DNA of 64,000 nt from contig NZ_FOMI01000003.1 in the NCBI RefSeq assembly GCF_900112595.1, forward strand, positions 434,001 through 498,000, read 5' to 3'. Under the pieces are notes generated by a model, which was given only the letters and a program-made list of their open reading frames with translations, did not search any database and was not told where the DNA came from. Within the stretch, counting starts at the first letter, position 1, and each line of letters starts with the position of its first letter. This document shows, piece after piece, positions 16,809 through 26,280 of the stretch. Made by a program: the position numbers and the translations under genes. The DNA is from Algibacter pectinivorans. GTDB taxonomy: Bacteria; Bacteroidota; Bacteroidia; Flavobacteriales; Flavobacteriaceae.

Positions 16809-17777
16809 TTATGATAAGAATTTTTTTACTCGATCTTTTAAAGCATTAGCTAAATCATGATGCTTTTCAAGGTTCTTTATTTTTGTGTTTTTATCAATTT
16901 TACCTTCCAAATTAAAATTATTTGTAAAACTCCCGGTTTTACTATCGATATCAATTCTATTAAATAGCTCTAGAATACCATCAAAACGGCAAGAATCAAC
17001 AAAACTTTCAAATCCATTAACAAAAATTACCGGGGTTCCTAACGCTAAGCAGGGTAGTGCACAGTGAATTCTAGAGGTAATTACTAATTTAGCTTTTGCA
17101 TATTTTTTTAATAAATCTTCTGCCATTTCAAACTTTTGTTCTGTGGTATAGGTATTTGAAGGCGGCTCCTGATTAACAAAATGTGCGGTTTCTAAAAGTT
17201 CTGGACTAATAAAGTTTTTTAAATGTTTGTTTTTTTTATTTAATTTAAAAGCTGTACCATTTAAAACATTACGCACCGTAGCTTTTGCGTTATAAAATAT
17301 TTTTTCTGGCCTTGGGTAGCTGTATAAAGGATCGACTATGTATATGTCGTCTCCACGTTGGGAGTCTGGTACTTTATACGAATCCAATGTAAGGGTTAAA
17401 CAGCCTGTAAAATAAGCATCGATACCTTTTTCTATAAGCGTGTTTGCCGTAAATTGATCTCTACAACCAATAGGTTCATGCTTTTTTAAATAGGCAATAC
17501 CTTTTTCGCTTAACATAAAAGGAGCAGCGGTATTATTCATGTGAAAGGATACAAATAAAGGGTCGATATCTTCTGAAGGTACCCAATTATGAATGTTATG
17601 TGTAAACCATCCATTCATAATTAATTTAGTTTTTTCACCTTTATATTCTCCCAGCTTTTCTCGGTTTAAAAACGTATCTACCTTAGGTAAAAATTGTTTA
17701 GCCGCTAAGCTTTGTATATTATCGCCTACATTAAAAAAGCGTTTGTTTTCGTCGTATTTTAGTAATCCGTATTTCAT
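16809..17777 (-). CDS. polysaccharide pyruvyltransferase family protein
   Basis: The 322-residue protein matches the polysaccharide pyruvyltransferase family (CsaB/WcaK-like, GT-B-like fold). Recognisable parts are the N-terminal FNVGDNIQSLAAKQFLP, the central PIGCRDQFTANTLIEKGI and the C-terminal VITSRIHCALPCLALGTPVIFVN. Family members add a pyruvate ketal to a sugar, using phosphoenolpyruvate, which gives the glycan negative charge. Its neighbours are a PP-loop protein of unknown role and a GT4 gene. Some members of this family act differently, so the reaction is inferred. Confidence 0.88.
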   Translation of the reverse strand: MKYGLLKYDENKRFFNVGDNIQSLAAKQFLPKVDTFLNREKLGEYKGEKTKLIMNGWFTHNIHNWVPSEDIDPLFVSFHMNNTAAPFMLSEKGIAYLKKHEPIGCRDQFTANTLIEKGIDAYFTGCLTLTLDSYKVPDSQRGDDIYIVDPLYSYPRPEKIFYNAKATVRNVLNGTAFKLNKKNKHLKNFISPELLETAHFVNQEPPSNTYTTEQKFEMAEDLLKKYAKAKLVITSRIHCALPCLALGTPVIFVNGFESFVDSCRFDGILELFNRIDIDSKTGSFTNNFNLEGKIDKNTKIKNLEKHHDLANALKDRVKKFLS

Positions 17778-17787
17778 AATAAAAGGG

Positions 17788-19059
17788 CTATCTTAATTTT
17801 TTATATATGTTGTATAAACCTGAAAATTTATTTCTTATTAAAAACTTTATTTTACTTTTTTTACTTTTAGGTGTGTCAATTTTTTTCTGCAATAAGTTAT
17901 GGATTTCGCCATTCCTAATTCTATCTAGTTCTATTTTCTCTATAGAGGCGTCCTTAAATGTGTATATAGATTTTGTGTTTTTTGCCTTTTCCATGAGTTC
18001 CCACCAGAAATATTGCATGCCTTTACTGGCACTTCCATAGTTTAGGTTTGCAAACATTTTTGTGTAAACATGCTCATCCACATTAAAACCATAATTGTTT
18101 GGGTTTTTACCGTTAAGAATGAGACCCAAAATGGTACGGTAGCATTTTTCGCATTTGCTACAATTAAAAGAGCTACGTAGCTCCGAATAACAAACACGCA
18201 ATTTAAAGTTGATGTTTTTTTCTTCTGAAAACTGCGTAATTAAATCGACTTTGTCTTGACGTTGGAGCTCGTAACCATCATGAAAAACTTTTATACCTGC
18301 CCAAGAAATACTTTGATCGATTTGTGGTGTTGAACCCCAAGCGATAGCAATTTGCTCGGTATAGGAGGATGCAATGTAAATTTTATTATAACCATTTAAA
18401 TAGGATATAGGAGCAAGAGAACCAATTAAAGACAGGCCATGTTGCACCTTACCCCACCAACCAACTTCTTTTAGTAAAAGCTCTACTTGATAGGTATAAA
18501 ACGTACGTACATTGGTTTCTATATATCGCTTTTTATTTTGTTTTAGTAGTGGTTCTTCTTCTATAAAATTTGTAAAGCTTAACCATTGTTCTTGATCTTC
18601 AATTTCAATATCTGCACCTAAAATAGTTACTAAATCTGGGGTTTCAGAAAAGGTTCTAATGTAGGTTGCGTAGGCATCAACACCGCCACTAAAAAGCATG
18701 GCAGAGTTTGTTTGGCTAATTGTGTTTTTTACAAGTTTTAAGGCTTTAATTTCGCCCTTTAGTTCATAGTCCGGAAATTGCTTTTCAAATTCAATTTTAA
18801 CTTGTTTTAAGGCATTAAAAAAATCTTCGTCTAGTTCCGGAACTTCTATATTGAAACCTGCAAACCATGCAATAGGTAATACATTAGAAATAAAAGGAAT
18901 AGCCAGAATACTTTGAGGTACACTTGATAATTCTTGCTTATATTTAGAATAAAACGGTATGTTTTTATTAAAATATTTTTTTGAATTTGTATTTGTACTA
19001 TAATCATATACAATCTTATGATTATGGTCTGCTAATTGTATGTTATTAAGTTTTACCAT
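17788..19059 (-). CDS. QueC-like PP-loop protein of unknown function
   Basis: The 423-residue protein carries a PP-loop ATP-binding motif, FSGGVDAY (residues 123-130); most PP-loop proteins have SGGxDS, so Ser is replaced by Ala. Downstream, C290, C300, C303 and C306 (NCSKCEKCYRT) form a probable zinc site of the type seen in 7-cyano-7-deazaguanine synthase QueC. It therefore belongs to an adenylating PP-loop family but is longer than QueC. I recall similar uncharacterised proteins in glycosyltransferase clusters, with CxxCEKCxRT motifs. It lies between the flippase and pyruvyltransferase genes, in the same direction. The role is unknown; amidation of a sugar acid or modification of a carboxylate is one possibility. 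Confidence 0.75.
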   Translation of the reverse strand: MVKLNNIQLADHNHKIVYDYSTNTNSKKYFNKNIPFYSKYKQELSSVPQSILAIPFISNVLPIAWFAGFNIEVPELDEDFFNALKQVKIEFEKQFPDYELKGEIKALKLVKNTISQTNSAMLFSGGVDAYATYIRTFSETPDLVTILGADIEIEDQEQWLSFTNFIEEEPLLKQNKKRYIETNVRTFYTYQVELLLKEVGWWGKVQHGLSLIGSLAPISYLNGYNKIYIASSYTEQIAIAWGSTPQIDQSISWAGIKVFHDGYELQRQDKVDLITQFSEEKNINFKLRVCYSELRSSFNCSKCEKCYRTILGLILNGKNPNNYGFNVDEHVYTKMFANLNYGSASKGMQYFWWELMEKAKNTKSIYTFKDASIEKIELDRIRNGEIHNLLQKKIDTPKSKKSKIKFLIRNKFSGLYNIYKKLR

Positions 19060-19063
19060 GTTA

Positions 19064-20587
19064 TTATTTTAAGAACTTTAGTACGGGACTTAATGTGGTT
19101 TTAAATAGTTGTTTCTCGAAAGGTATTAAGCCCATGTTATACATGAGCAATGAAAATACTACAGCATATATTACCGCTTTTATAATAAAATTCCACCAAC
19201 CAAAACCAGGAATAAAATTTATAGCATAACCTATAGCAAAAGCTATAATAACTACAACAAAAGTTTTGTTTAAAAGGCTTTTAAAGAATCTAGGAATATT
19301 TAAACCAATAGTTTTATGATAATAAAAATTCATGACATTTTGAACAATTAACCATGCTATTACCGTACCCACCATCATACCAATGGCTTGATACTTTTTG
19401 GCAAGAATAGCACCTAATACGGTTCCTATTAGCATAAAGGATAAATATAATATGGCTTTAAACCTTAATTTGCTTTTTGCTTCTAAAATAGAATTACCAA
19501 AACCTTGAACTAGGGGCAGGGTATAAGCAACCATTATCATTAATGCAATGATCCATGATTGGAAACTCCCGTCTTCTCCTAATTCGCTACCCACCCAAAG
19601 AAATACAAATTGTTTTCCAAAAAGCGTGAACGCTGTAAGAATAAACATGAGTACTATAAAGGATAATCGACCAATTTTTATCATCATATCTGTAAGTTCT
19701 TCACCCGAAGCATCATCTACAGACATTTTTGTTGCTCTTGGTAAAAACACACTTGAAATTGCTGTTGAAAAGGCACCGTAGTAAGTTCCTAAAACAATAC
19801 CAATTCCATAAATAGTTAGTATTTCTGGCGGACTTATGCGGCCTAATACCCAATGTCCAGCTTTCCATTGAAATAACGACACTAATGCAAAAACAAAGAT
19901 CCAGGTAGAATAACTAAAAATATGTTTTATGAATTTTATAGAAAACTCGTGTAGCTTAATTTTTACCTTTAGTTTTTTAAATACATAATAACTAGTAATA
20001 CCTATAATTAGAATATTAAATACAGAATCTATAATAACTAAAGAAATGGATTTTCCTCCTAATATTAATACCGCAACTACAGTAATAGAACGTAAAATAT
20101 ATCTTGCAATATTAAGCGTTTTTGGAAATACAAAATTTTCGTGTCCATAACATATACCAGTTAAAGCAGCTCCCGGTAAACCTATAGCTAAATTAAAAAT
20201 AAAAATTTTATAAATGGTTTTAGCAATTTCAATTTCGGACGCATTCATTTTGGTAAAATACGTATCGATATAATTATAAAAAATAATGCCAATACTAACA
20301 ATAACCGTAGATATAATTAGGTATAGAAGCATGGTGGTAGCTAAAAAGTTTTCTTGACCCTTACTATCATTTTCTGCTCTGTATTTAGCCACAAAACGAA
20401 CTATGGTGTTGTTAAGACCAAAATCCAATAAAGAAATGGTACCAACTAACGCCCCAATGGTTAGGTAAATTCCATATTCGGATTTTCCTAAATGGTTTAA
20501 TATAAAGGGCGTCATTAGTAACCCAATTACATTGGTTAAAACTATAGTAGCATAGTTTAAAAAGGCTCCTTTTTTTAATTGGCTCAA
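19064..20587 (-). CDS. wzx: Wzx-type oligosaccharide flippase
   Basis: The 507-residue protein has about 12-14 hydrophobic helices and the N-terminal pattern of the polysaccharide transport/MOP superfamily (GAFLNYATIVLTNVIGLLMTP, then SEYGIYLTIGALVGTISLLDFG). It should flip the undecaprenyl-linked repeat unit across the inner membrane. It is the only flippase in the window. The gene is co-directional with the UDP-sugar dehydrogenase gene upstream (22-base gap) and the PP-loop gene downstream (4-base gap). Confidence 0.92.
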   Translation of the reverse strand: MSQLKKGAFLNYATIVLTNVIGLLMTPFILNHLGKSEYGIYLTIGALVGTISLLDFGLNNTIVRFVAKYRAENDSKGQENFLATTMLLYLIISTVIVSIGIIFYNYIDTYFTKMNASEIEIAKTIYKIFIFNLAIGLPGAALTGICYGHENFVFPKTLNIARYILRSITVVAVLILGGKSISLVIIDSVFNILIIGITSYYVFKKLKVKIKLHEFSIKFIKHIFSYSTWIFVFALVSLFQWKAGHWVLGRISPPEILTIYGIGIVLGTYYGAFSTAISSVFLPRATKMSVDDASGEELTDMMIKIGRLSFIVLMFILTAFTLFGKQFVFLWVGSELGEDGSFQSWIIALMIMVAYTLPLVQGFGNSILEAKSKLRFKAILYLSFMLIGTVLGAILAKKYQAIGMMVGTVIAWLIVQNVMNFYYHKTIGLNIPRFFKSLLNKTFVVVIIAFAIGYAINFIPGFGWWNFIIKAVIYAVVFSLLMYNMGLIPFEKQLFKTTLSPVLKFLK

Positions 20588-20609
20588 AATAATTGTTTTT
20601 AGGATAGAT

Positions 20610-21890
20610 TTATAATCTACCGGTTACGCCCTCTTTTAAAACACCTTTTACATCATAAAGCACACCATTTGTATTTAATAGGGCCTTAAAATTAATGTCT
20701 AGAAACTCTTTATGTGCTACAGTTAATACAATAGCATCATATTTTTCTTGGGGTAAATCTCTTGTTGTTTTTAAATTATATTCATGTTTTACCTCTTCAG
20801 GATTTGCCCAAGGATCATATATTGTAATAGCAGTGCCGAAACTAGCTAATTGGCTAATAACATCTACGGCTTTTGTATTTCTTACATCCGGACAGTTTTC
20901 TTTAAAAGTTATACCTAATGCTAATACCTTAGCTCCCTTTATTCTAATATCATTCTTAACCATTAATTTAATGATTTCGGAAGCTACATATTGCCCCATA
21001 CCATCATTTACACGTCGGCCGGCTAAAATAATTTCTGGATGATACCCAACTTCTTGCGCTTTTTGTGCTAAATAATAAGGGTCTACACCAATGCAATGTC
21101 CGCCAACAAGACCTGGCTTAAACGGAAGAAAATTCCATTTTGTACCAGCTGCTTCTAAAACAGCGTGCGTATCAATATCCATTAAATTAAATATTTTTGC
21201 TAACTCGTTTACAAATGCAATGTTAATATCGCGTTGCGAGTTTTCTATAACTTTAGCGGCTTCGGCTACCTTTATAGTAGGAGCAAGGTGAGTTCCTGCA
21301 GTAATGATGCTTGAATATAGAGCATCTACTTTTTTACCAATTTCTGGTGTTGAACCAGCAGTTACTTTTAAAATTTTATCTACGGTATGTAATTTATCTC
21401 CTGGGTTAATACGCTCCGGGGAATAGCCAGCGAAGAAATCTTGGTTAAATTTTAAACCACTTACTTTTTCTAGAACAGGAATACATTCATCTTCGGTAGC
21501 TCCTGGATAAACGGTAGACTCATAAATTACAATATCTCCCTTTTTTAATACTTTACCAACTGTTTCGCTAGACTTGTATAAAGGCGTTAAATCTGGTCTG
21601 TTATTTTTATCGATAGGTGTAGGTACTGTTACTACGTAGTAATTACAATCTTCAATATCTTTAATATTATGAGAACAATAAAGTCCTACATTATCATTTG
21701 ATGTATCCTTTAAAACAGCTTTTAAAATATCGTCTTCAACCTCTAAAGTAACATCTTTACCTTGAGTAAGTTCTGAAACTCGTCTTTGGTTTATATCGAA
21801 TCCAACCACGGCGTATTTGGTTGCAAATAATCTAGCTAGTGGTAAGCCTACATAGCCCAGTCCTATAATCGCGATTTTTTCTTTATTCAT
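20610..21890 (-). CDS. UDP-N-acetylhexosamine 6-dehydrogenase (WbpO/TviB-like)
   Basis: The 426-residue protein is a nucleotide-sugar dehydrogenase. It has the N-terminal NAD site IAIIGLGYVGLPLA and the catalytic-cysteine motif GGHCIGVDPYYL. The sequence resembles the TviB/WbpO/VipA group, which oxidises UDP-GlcNAc or UDP-GalNAc to the uronic acid, more than glucose-type dehydrogenases. It would use two NAD+ per sugar in the cytoplasm. A separate UDP-glucose dehydrogenase gene is 6 bases upstream and a TviC/WbpP-like epimerase precedes that. Together they would supply N-acetylhexosaminuronic acids. The exact substrate is inferred from similarity and context. Confidence 0.88.
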   Translation of the reverse strand: MNKEKIAIIGLGYVGLPLARLFATKYAVVGFDINQRRVSELTQGKDVTLEVEDDILKAVLKDTSNDNVGLYCSHNIKDIEDCNYYVVTVPTPIDKNNRPDLTPLYKSSETVGKVLKKGDIVIYESTVYPGATEDECIPVLEKVSGLKFNQDFFAGYSPERINPGDKLHTVDKILKVTAGSTPEIGKKVDALYSSIITAGTHLAPTIKVAEAAKVIENSQRDINIAFVNELAKIFNLMDIDTHAVLEAAGTKWNFLPFKPGLVGGHCIGVDPYYLAQKAQEVGYHPEIILAGRRVNDGMGQYVASEIIKLMVKNDIRIKGAKVLALGITFKENCPDVRNTKAVDVISQLASFGTAITIYDPWANPEEVKHEYNLKTTRDLPQEKYDAIVLTVAHKEFLDINFKALLNTNGVLYDVKGVLKEGVTGRL

Positions 21891-21896
21891 AATTTA

Positions 21897-23276
21897 TTAT
21901 TGTCCAATTGAAGAATATTCGAAACCTATTTTTATCATTTCAGTTTTGTCTAGAAGGTTTCTTCCATCAAAAATAAAAGCAGGTTTTTTCATGTTTACAT
22001 ATATTTTGTTCCAATCATACGATTTAAATTCGTCCCATTCTGTTAAAATGGCAACCGCATGTGTATCTTTTAGTGCCTCGTAAGGATTGCTAAATACAGT
22101 AACTTGTTGCTCGTTTTCACTTACAGACCTGGTATTTAAATAATTTAAATCTGATTGCATTTTTTTAGCAGGTACTTTTGGGTCGTAAACGGAGATGCTA
22201 GCTTGTTCGTTTAGCAAATAATCTGCCACATAAATAGCAGCAGATTCCCTAGTATCATTGGTGTCTTTTTTAAACGCCCATCCCAGAAACCCAATTTTTT
22301 TTCCGGAAACGGTATTATAAAGTGTATTTACAATATGGTCTGCAAATCGCCTTTTTTGATGATCGTTAAATAGCGTAACTTGCTCCCAATAATCGGCAAC
22401 TTCATGCAAATTATAGCTGCGTGCTATATATACTAAATTTAAAATATCCTTTTGAAAACAAGACCCGCCAAATCCTACCGAGGCTTTTAAAAACTTAGGT
22501 CCAATTCTAGAATCCATGCCAATAGCTTTTGCTACTTCGTTTACATTGGCTTCGGTTTTTTCGCAAAGCTCTGAAATGGCATTAATAGACGATATACGCT
22601 GCGCTAAAAACGCATTAGCCGTTAGTTTTGAAAGCTCTGAAGACCATACGTTAGTTCTTAATATTTTATCTTGTGGTACCCAACTTGCATAAATATTAGC
22701 TAAAACCTCAATAGCATCTTCAAATTCGCCCCCAATAAGTACACGATCTGGATTAATTAAATCTTGAATAGCAGTGCCTTCCGCTAGAAACTCAGGATTT
22801 GAAAGTATACTAAATTTAACATCGCTTCCTGTATTATCTAGAATACTTTTAATCGCTTGAGCTGTCCTTACTGGAAGAGTCGATTTTTCTACCACAATTT
22901 TATTTGTGGTGGCTACTTTTGCAATATTTCTTGCACATAGCTCAACATATTTTAAATCTGCTGCCATCCCTTTACCTTTTCCATAGGTTTTAGTGGGCGT
23001 GTTAACAGATATAAAGATCATCTCAGATTCATCAATTGTTTTATCAATCTCTGTAGAAAAAAATAAATTTTTTCCTCTGGTTTCTTTAACAATTTGAGCT
23101 AAACCAGGCTCGTAAATAGGAAGATTGTTTACATCGGCATTATTCCATGCATCAATTCTGTCTTGATTTACATCAACAACAGTAACTGTTATGTTTGGGT
23201 TTTTTTTAGCTATTACAGCCATGGTTGGTCCACCAACATATCCTGCACCAATACAACAAATTTTTGTAACTTTCAT
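21897..23276 (-). CDS. ugd: UDP-glucose 6-dehydrogenase
   Basis: The start is placed at the ATG at 23276 ([17 protein letters not shown]), 8 bases after the stop of the upstream epimerase; a longer frame from 23306 would overlap that gene and adds no family sequence. The product is 459 residues. It has the NAD site [15 protein letters not shown] and the catalytic-cysteine motif FGGSCFQKD, and resembles the long eukaryote-like form of UDP-glucose dehydrogenase. It makes UDP-glucuronate, a building block for acidic polysaccharides. It lies between two other UDP-sugar genes of the same operon. Confidence 0.92.
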   Translation of the reverse strand: MKVTKICCIGAGYVGGPTMAVIAKKNPNITVTVVDVNQDRIDAWNNADVNNLPIYEPGLAQIVKETRGKNLFFSTEIDKTIDESEMIFISVNTPTKTYGKGKGMAADLKYVELCARNIAKVATTNKIVVEKSTLPVRTAQAIKSILDNTGSDVKFSILSNPEFLAEGTAIQDLINPDRVLIGGEFEDAIEVLANIYASWVPQDKILRTNVWSSELSKLTANAFLAQRISSINAISELCEKTEANVNEVAKAIGMDSRIGPKFLKASVGFGGSCFQKDILNLVYIARSYNLHEVADYWEQVTLFNDHQKRRFADHIVNTLYNTVSGKKIGFLGWAFKKDTNDTRESAAIYVADYLLNEQASISVYDPKVPAKKMQSDLNYLNTRSVSENEQQVTVFSNPYEALKDTHAVAILTEWDEFKSYDWNKIYVNMKKPAFIFDGRNLLDKTEMIKIGFEYSSIGQ

Positions 23277-23284
23277 TTGCGTAA

Positions 23285-24268
23285 CTATAAATTTTTCCAA
23301 TACCATTTAACAGCTTCTTTAATGCCGCTATTAATATTAAATTTAGGATTATAATTTAAAAGTTTTTTAGCTTTTTCTATTGATGCTAAAGAATGGGGGA
23401 TATCTCCAACACGGTTTTCACGATGTTTTATATCGATGTCCTGAATAGTTGAATCAAACTCAGAAAGGTTGCTTTTTAATACGTTAGCCAACTGTAAAAG
23501 CGTTGTTCTGTCGCCATAGGCCACATTATAAACGGTATTTAACGCTTCTTGGTTAGTAGTTGTTAATGCTAAAATATTCATTTGAACCACGTTGTCAATA
23601 TACGTGAAGTCTCTTGAGTAGCTACCATCTCCATTAATAATAGGAGATTCTTTATTTATAAACTGTTTTACGAATAATGGGATTACGGCTGCATAAGCTC
23701 CATCTGGATCTTGACGCTTACCAAACACGTTAAAATAGCGTAAACCAATAGTATCTAAGCCATACGTTTTCTGAAAAATATCGGCATATAACTCATTAAC
23801 ATATTTAGTAATAGCGTATGGAGATAAAGGTTTTCCTATAACATCTTCAACTTTAGGTAGCGCCTCATGGTCCCCATAAGTTGATGAACTTGCAGCATAT
23901 ACAAAGCGTTTAACTTGAGCATCTTTGGCTGCAACTAACATATTTAAAAAACCAGATACATTAACATCATTAGTAGTAATAGGGTCGTTAATAGAACGTG
24001 GTACAGATCCTAAAGCTGCTTCATGTAAAATATAATCAACATCTTTACATGCTTTTTTACAATCTTCAAGATTTCTTATGTCGCCTTCAATAAGTTTAAA
24101 ATCTGAATTACCAAGAAAGGGTTCAATGTTTTTTCTTTTTCCTGTTGAGAAATTATCTAAGCAGACAGTTTTAATGCTATTGGCTAGTAGTACTTCGCAT
24201 AAATTAGAGCCAATAAAACCTGCTCCTCCTGTGACTAAAACTGTTTTATTTTGTAAATTATGAAACAT
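23285..24268 (-). CDS. UDP-N-acetylglucosamine 4-epimerase-like protein (WbpP/TviC-like)
   Basis: The 327-residue short-chain dehydrogenase/reductase has the Rossmann motif [12 protein letters not shown] and the active-site pattern Ser/Tyr-x3-Lys in [12 protein letters not shown]. The run [18 protein letters not shown] is characteristic of the WbpP/TviC group, which interconverts UDP-GlcNAc and UDP-GalNAc or their uronic acids. It is the first gene of the minus-strand operon that runs to 13915 and directly precedes ugd. With the TviB-like dehydrogenase it could make UDP-GalNAcA, as in the Vi antigen route. A UDP-glucuronate epimerase activity is an alternative. Confidence 0.88.
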   Translation of the reverse strand: MFHNLQNKTVLVTGGAGFIGSNLCEVLLANSIKTVCLDNFSTGKRKNIEPFLGNSDFKLIEGDIRNLEDCKKACKDVDYILHEAALGSVPRSINDPITTNDVNVSGFLNMLVAAKDAQVKRFVYAASSSTYGDHEALPKVEDVIGKPLSPYAITKYVNELYADIFQKTYGLDTIGLRYFNVFGKRQDPDGAYAAVIPLFVKQFINKESPIINGDGSYSRDFTYIDNVVQMNILALTTTNQEALNTVYNVAYGDRTTLLQLANVLKSNLSEFDSTIQDIDIKHRENRVGDIPHSLASIEKAKKLLNYNPKFNINSGIKEAVKWYWKNL

Positions 24269-24297
24269 TCAATTTGGGTTTATTTTATTTTACAGGA

Positions 24298-24324
24298 CAA
24301 ATATGTAAAAAAATAAATTAACAA
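24298..24324 (-). promoter_or_regulatory. candidate promoter of the UDP-sugar/glycosyltransferase operon
   Basis: On the minus strand, TTG at 24324-24322 and CATATTTG at 24305-24298 are separated by 16 bases. The -7 box is the same CATATTTG variant found before the fkbH-like operon. Initiation would be about 20-25 bases upstream of the epimerase start at 24268. It is a pattern match only. Confidence 0.35.
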
Positions 24325-25029
24325 GCGTTTTTATTATTCTAAGTAGAGGTTTTTTACGACAAAAAACTTAAAACAAATAGAATGTAGGAATTTATCGGTA
24401 AAAATGCACTTTATAACCCCGATTAAAAATAGTTGTTTTTATTAAAATTACAGTACAGCTTTTAAATAACCGTTATAACACAATAGTTAAAACCATAATC
24501 ATATTTAAGTATAGTATAACTGTTTTTTTAATACTTAATGTTTATTAGAACAAATACATTCATCAGCTATAATAAGTAATATAAAGGCTAAGAAAACAGC
24601 GCAGCCCTCCAATTTACCCGTAAATAAACTACCTAAAGGAATAACTAATTTACTGGTCCTTATCTAAGTTATAAAACAACAAGCTTTTTATGGTAAAATA
24701 AGTACCACTACTTATAAAAAGGCTAGTCCAGCTATCGATAATGTGCTAACTTTTACTATGAAAATTAAACAAAAGGTATTTAACCGATTTAAAATACTGT
24801 TTTAGCGAAATAACTAGATTGATGGTTAATAAATTTAAAACAATTATTAAATTTGTCTCAACAAAATGAAATTAGATTGATTAATAGCAAATTAATTTAA
24901 TTGTATTAAATGTAATTTATAAGTACCAGGAAACACTTAAATATTCAAACTCTCAAATTAAGAATTTGTGGATAACTTATTCGTTTTAAATGTTTGGTGG
25001 TTGTTTAATACTTAGTTTAACTATTTTAT

Positions 25030-25043
25030 CAAAATTAATTTTG
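25030..25043 (+). promoter_or_regulatory. palindromic promoter-like element
   Basis: CAAAATTAATTTTG is a perfect 14-base palindrome. It contains TAATTTTG (25036-25043), an exact TAnnTTTG -7 box for the plus-strand operon starting at 25147; by symmetry the same box is read on the minus strand. No good TTG element sits at the usual distance, so the call is weak. Confidence 0.3.
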
Positions 25044-25146
25044 TTATATGTACACTAGAGGGAATATTATTCATGTTTATTTAAATATTAATTTATGGGC
25101 TTGTAGAATTATAAGTTCTAATTTTTCTTGTAATTAAGTTAAATAA

Positions 25147-26280
25147 ATGATGCTAACAAAAACAAAAATTTATTTGTCTTCCCCTCATATGGGAACTTCA
25201 GAGCAAAAGTATGTATCAGAAGCTTTTGATACTAATTGGATAGCTCCACTTGGGCCGCACGTTGATGGCTTTGAAAATGATATAAAAAGTTATTTAGGAG
25301 GTAAAAAAGAAGTAGCTGTATTAAGTTCAGGAACAGCTTCTATTCATATGGCATTGAAGCTTTTAGGAGTAACACGTGGTGACGAAGTTTTATGTCAAAG
25401 CTTCACCTTTTCGGCTTCAGCTAATCCCATTCTGTATCAAGGTGCTTCACCTATATTTATAGATAGCGAAAGAGATACATGGAATATGTGTCCAGAATTG
25501 TTAGAGATTGCTATTAAAGATAGAATTGAAAAACACAAAAAACCCAAAGCCATAATTGCCGTACATCTATATGGAATGCCTTACAAAGCTAATGAAATTA
25601 ATGCTATAGCTAATAAATACGATATTCCGGTAGTTGAAGATAGTGCCGAAGCTTTAGGTAGCACTTATTTTGGTAAGACGTGTGGTATGCTTTCGGATAT
25701 GGGTATTATTTCATTTAATGGTAATAAAATTATAACAACATCTGGTGGAGGAGCGTTAGTAGTAAAAACAAAGGAGCTGAAAGAAAAAGCTGTGTTTTAT
25801 GCAACGCAAGCCAGAGATAATGCCGCTCATTATGAGCACTCATCTATTGGATATAATTATAGAATGAGTAATGTTTTGGCAGGTATAGGAAGAGGGCAGA
25901 TGGAAGTACTTGATGATAGAGTACGTGCTAGGAGACAGAATTTTGAGTTTTACAAAAAACATTTGTCTGAATTTAAAGACATTACATTTTTAGAAGAACC
26001 GGATAACTTCTTTTCGAACAGATGGATTACTTGTATTGAAACACCATCATTCGAATTAAGAGAAAAAATAAGATTAGAATTATTAAAAGACGATATAGAA
26101 TCTAGACCATTATGGAAACCAATGCATATGCAACCTATTTTTAAGGATAATTTGCATTTTAGTAACGGTATTTCTGAAGATCTTTTTCAAAGAGGACTTT
26201 GTTTACCTAGTGGCTCTAATTTAACACAGGATGATTTATCCAGAATCCTAAATAATATTACTAAAACCCTCAAATTATGA
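25147..26280 (+). CDS. DegT/DnrJ/EryC1-family sugar aminotransferase (PglE-like)
   Basis: The 377-residue protein is a PLP-dependent aminotransferase of the DegT/DnrJ/EryC1/StrS family. The PLP-binding lysine is K194 in SFNGNKIITTSGGG, and the cofactor region includes SSGTASIHMAL and VVEDSAEALGS. Such enzymes aminate the 4-keto sugar made by a 4,6-dehydratase. The next gene, overlapping by four bases (ATGA), encodes exactly such a dehydratase, so the pair probably makes a UDP-4-amino-4,6-dideoxy-N-acetylhexosamine, as PglE and PglF do for bacillosamine. The start could be either of two adjacent ATG codons (25147 or 25150). Confidence 0.92.
   Translation: MMLTKTKIYLSSPHMGTSEQKYVSEAFDTNWIAPLGPHVDGFENDIKSYLGGKKEVAVLSSGTASIHMALKLLGVTRGDEVLCQSFTFSASANPILYQGASPIFIDSERDTWNMCPELLEIAIKDRIEKHKKPKAIIAVHLYGMPYKANEINAIANKYDIPVVEDSAEALGSTYFGKTCGMLSDMGIISFNGNKIITTSGGGALVVKTKELKEKAVFYATQARDNAAHYEHSSIGYNYRMSNVLAGIGRGQMEVLDDRVRARRQNFEFYKKHLSEFKDITFLEEPDNFFSNRWITCIETPSFELREKIRLELLKDDIESRPLWKPMHMQPIFKDNLHFSNGISEDLFQRGLCLPSGSNLTQDDLSRILNNITKTLKL

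Larger units (their letters stand above)
24269..25146. other. 878-base divergent intergenic region
   Basis: This AT-rich gap separates the two main polysaccharide operons. It contains promoter candidates near each end (24298-24324 and 25030-25043) and an inverted repeat TTAAGTAT (24505-24512) / ATACTTAA (24531-24538) around an 18-base loop. A stretch of more balanced composition at 24539-24805 reads open in one plus-strand frame except for one internal stop at 24665-24667; it may be a gene remnant or chance. No RfaH-type ops element or RNA gene was recognised. Confidence 0.5.

Noticed and set aside
23277-23306. Longer start for the UDP-glucose dehydrogenase
   Set aside because: It would overlap the end of the upstream epimerase and adds ten residues before the conserved NAD-binding start.
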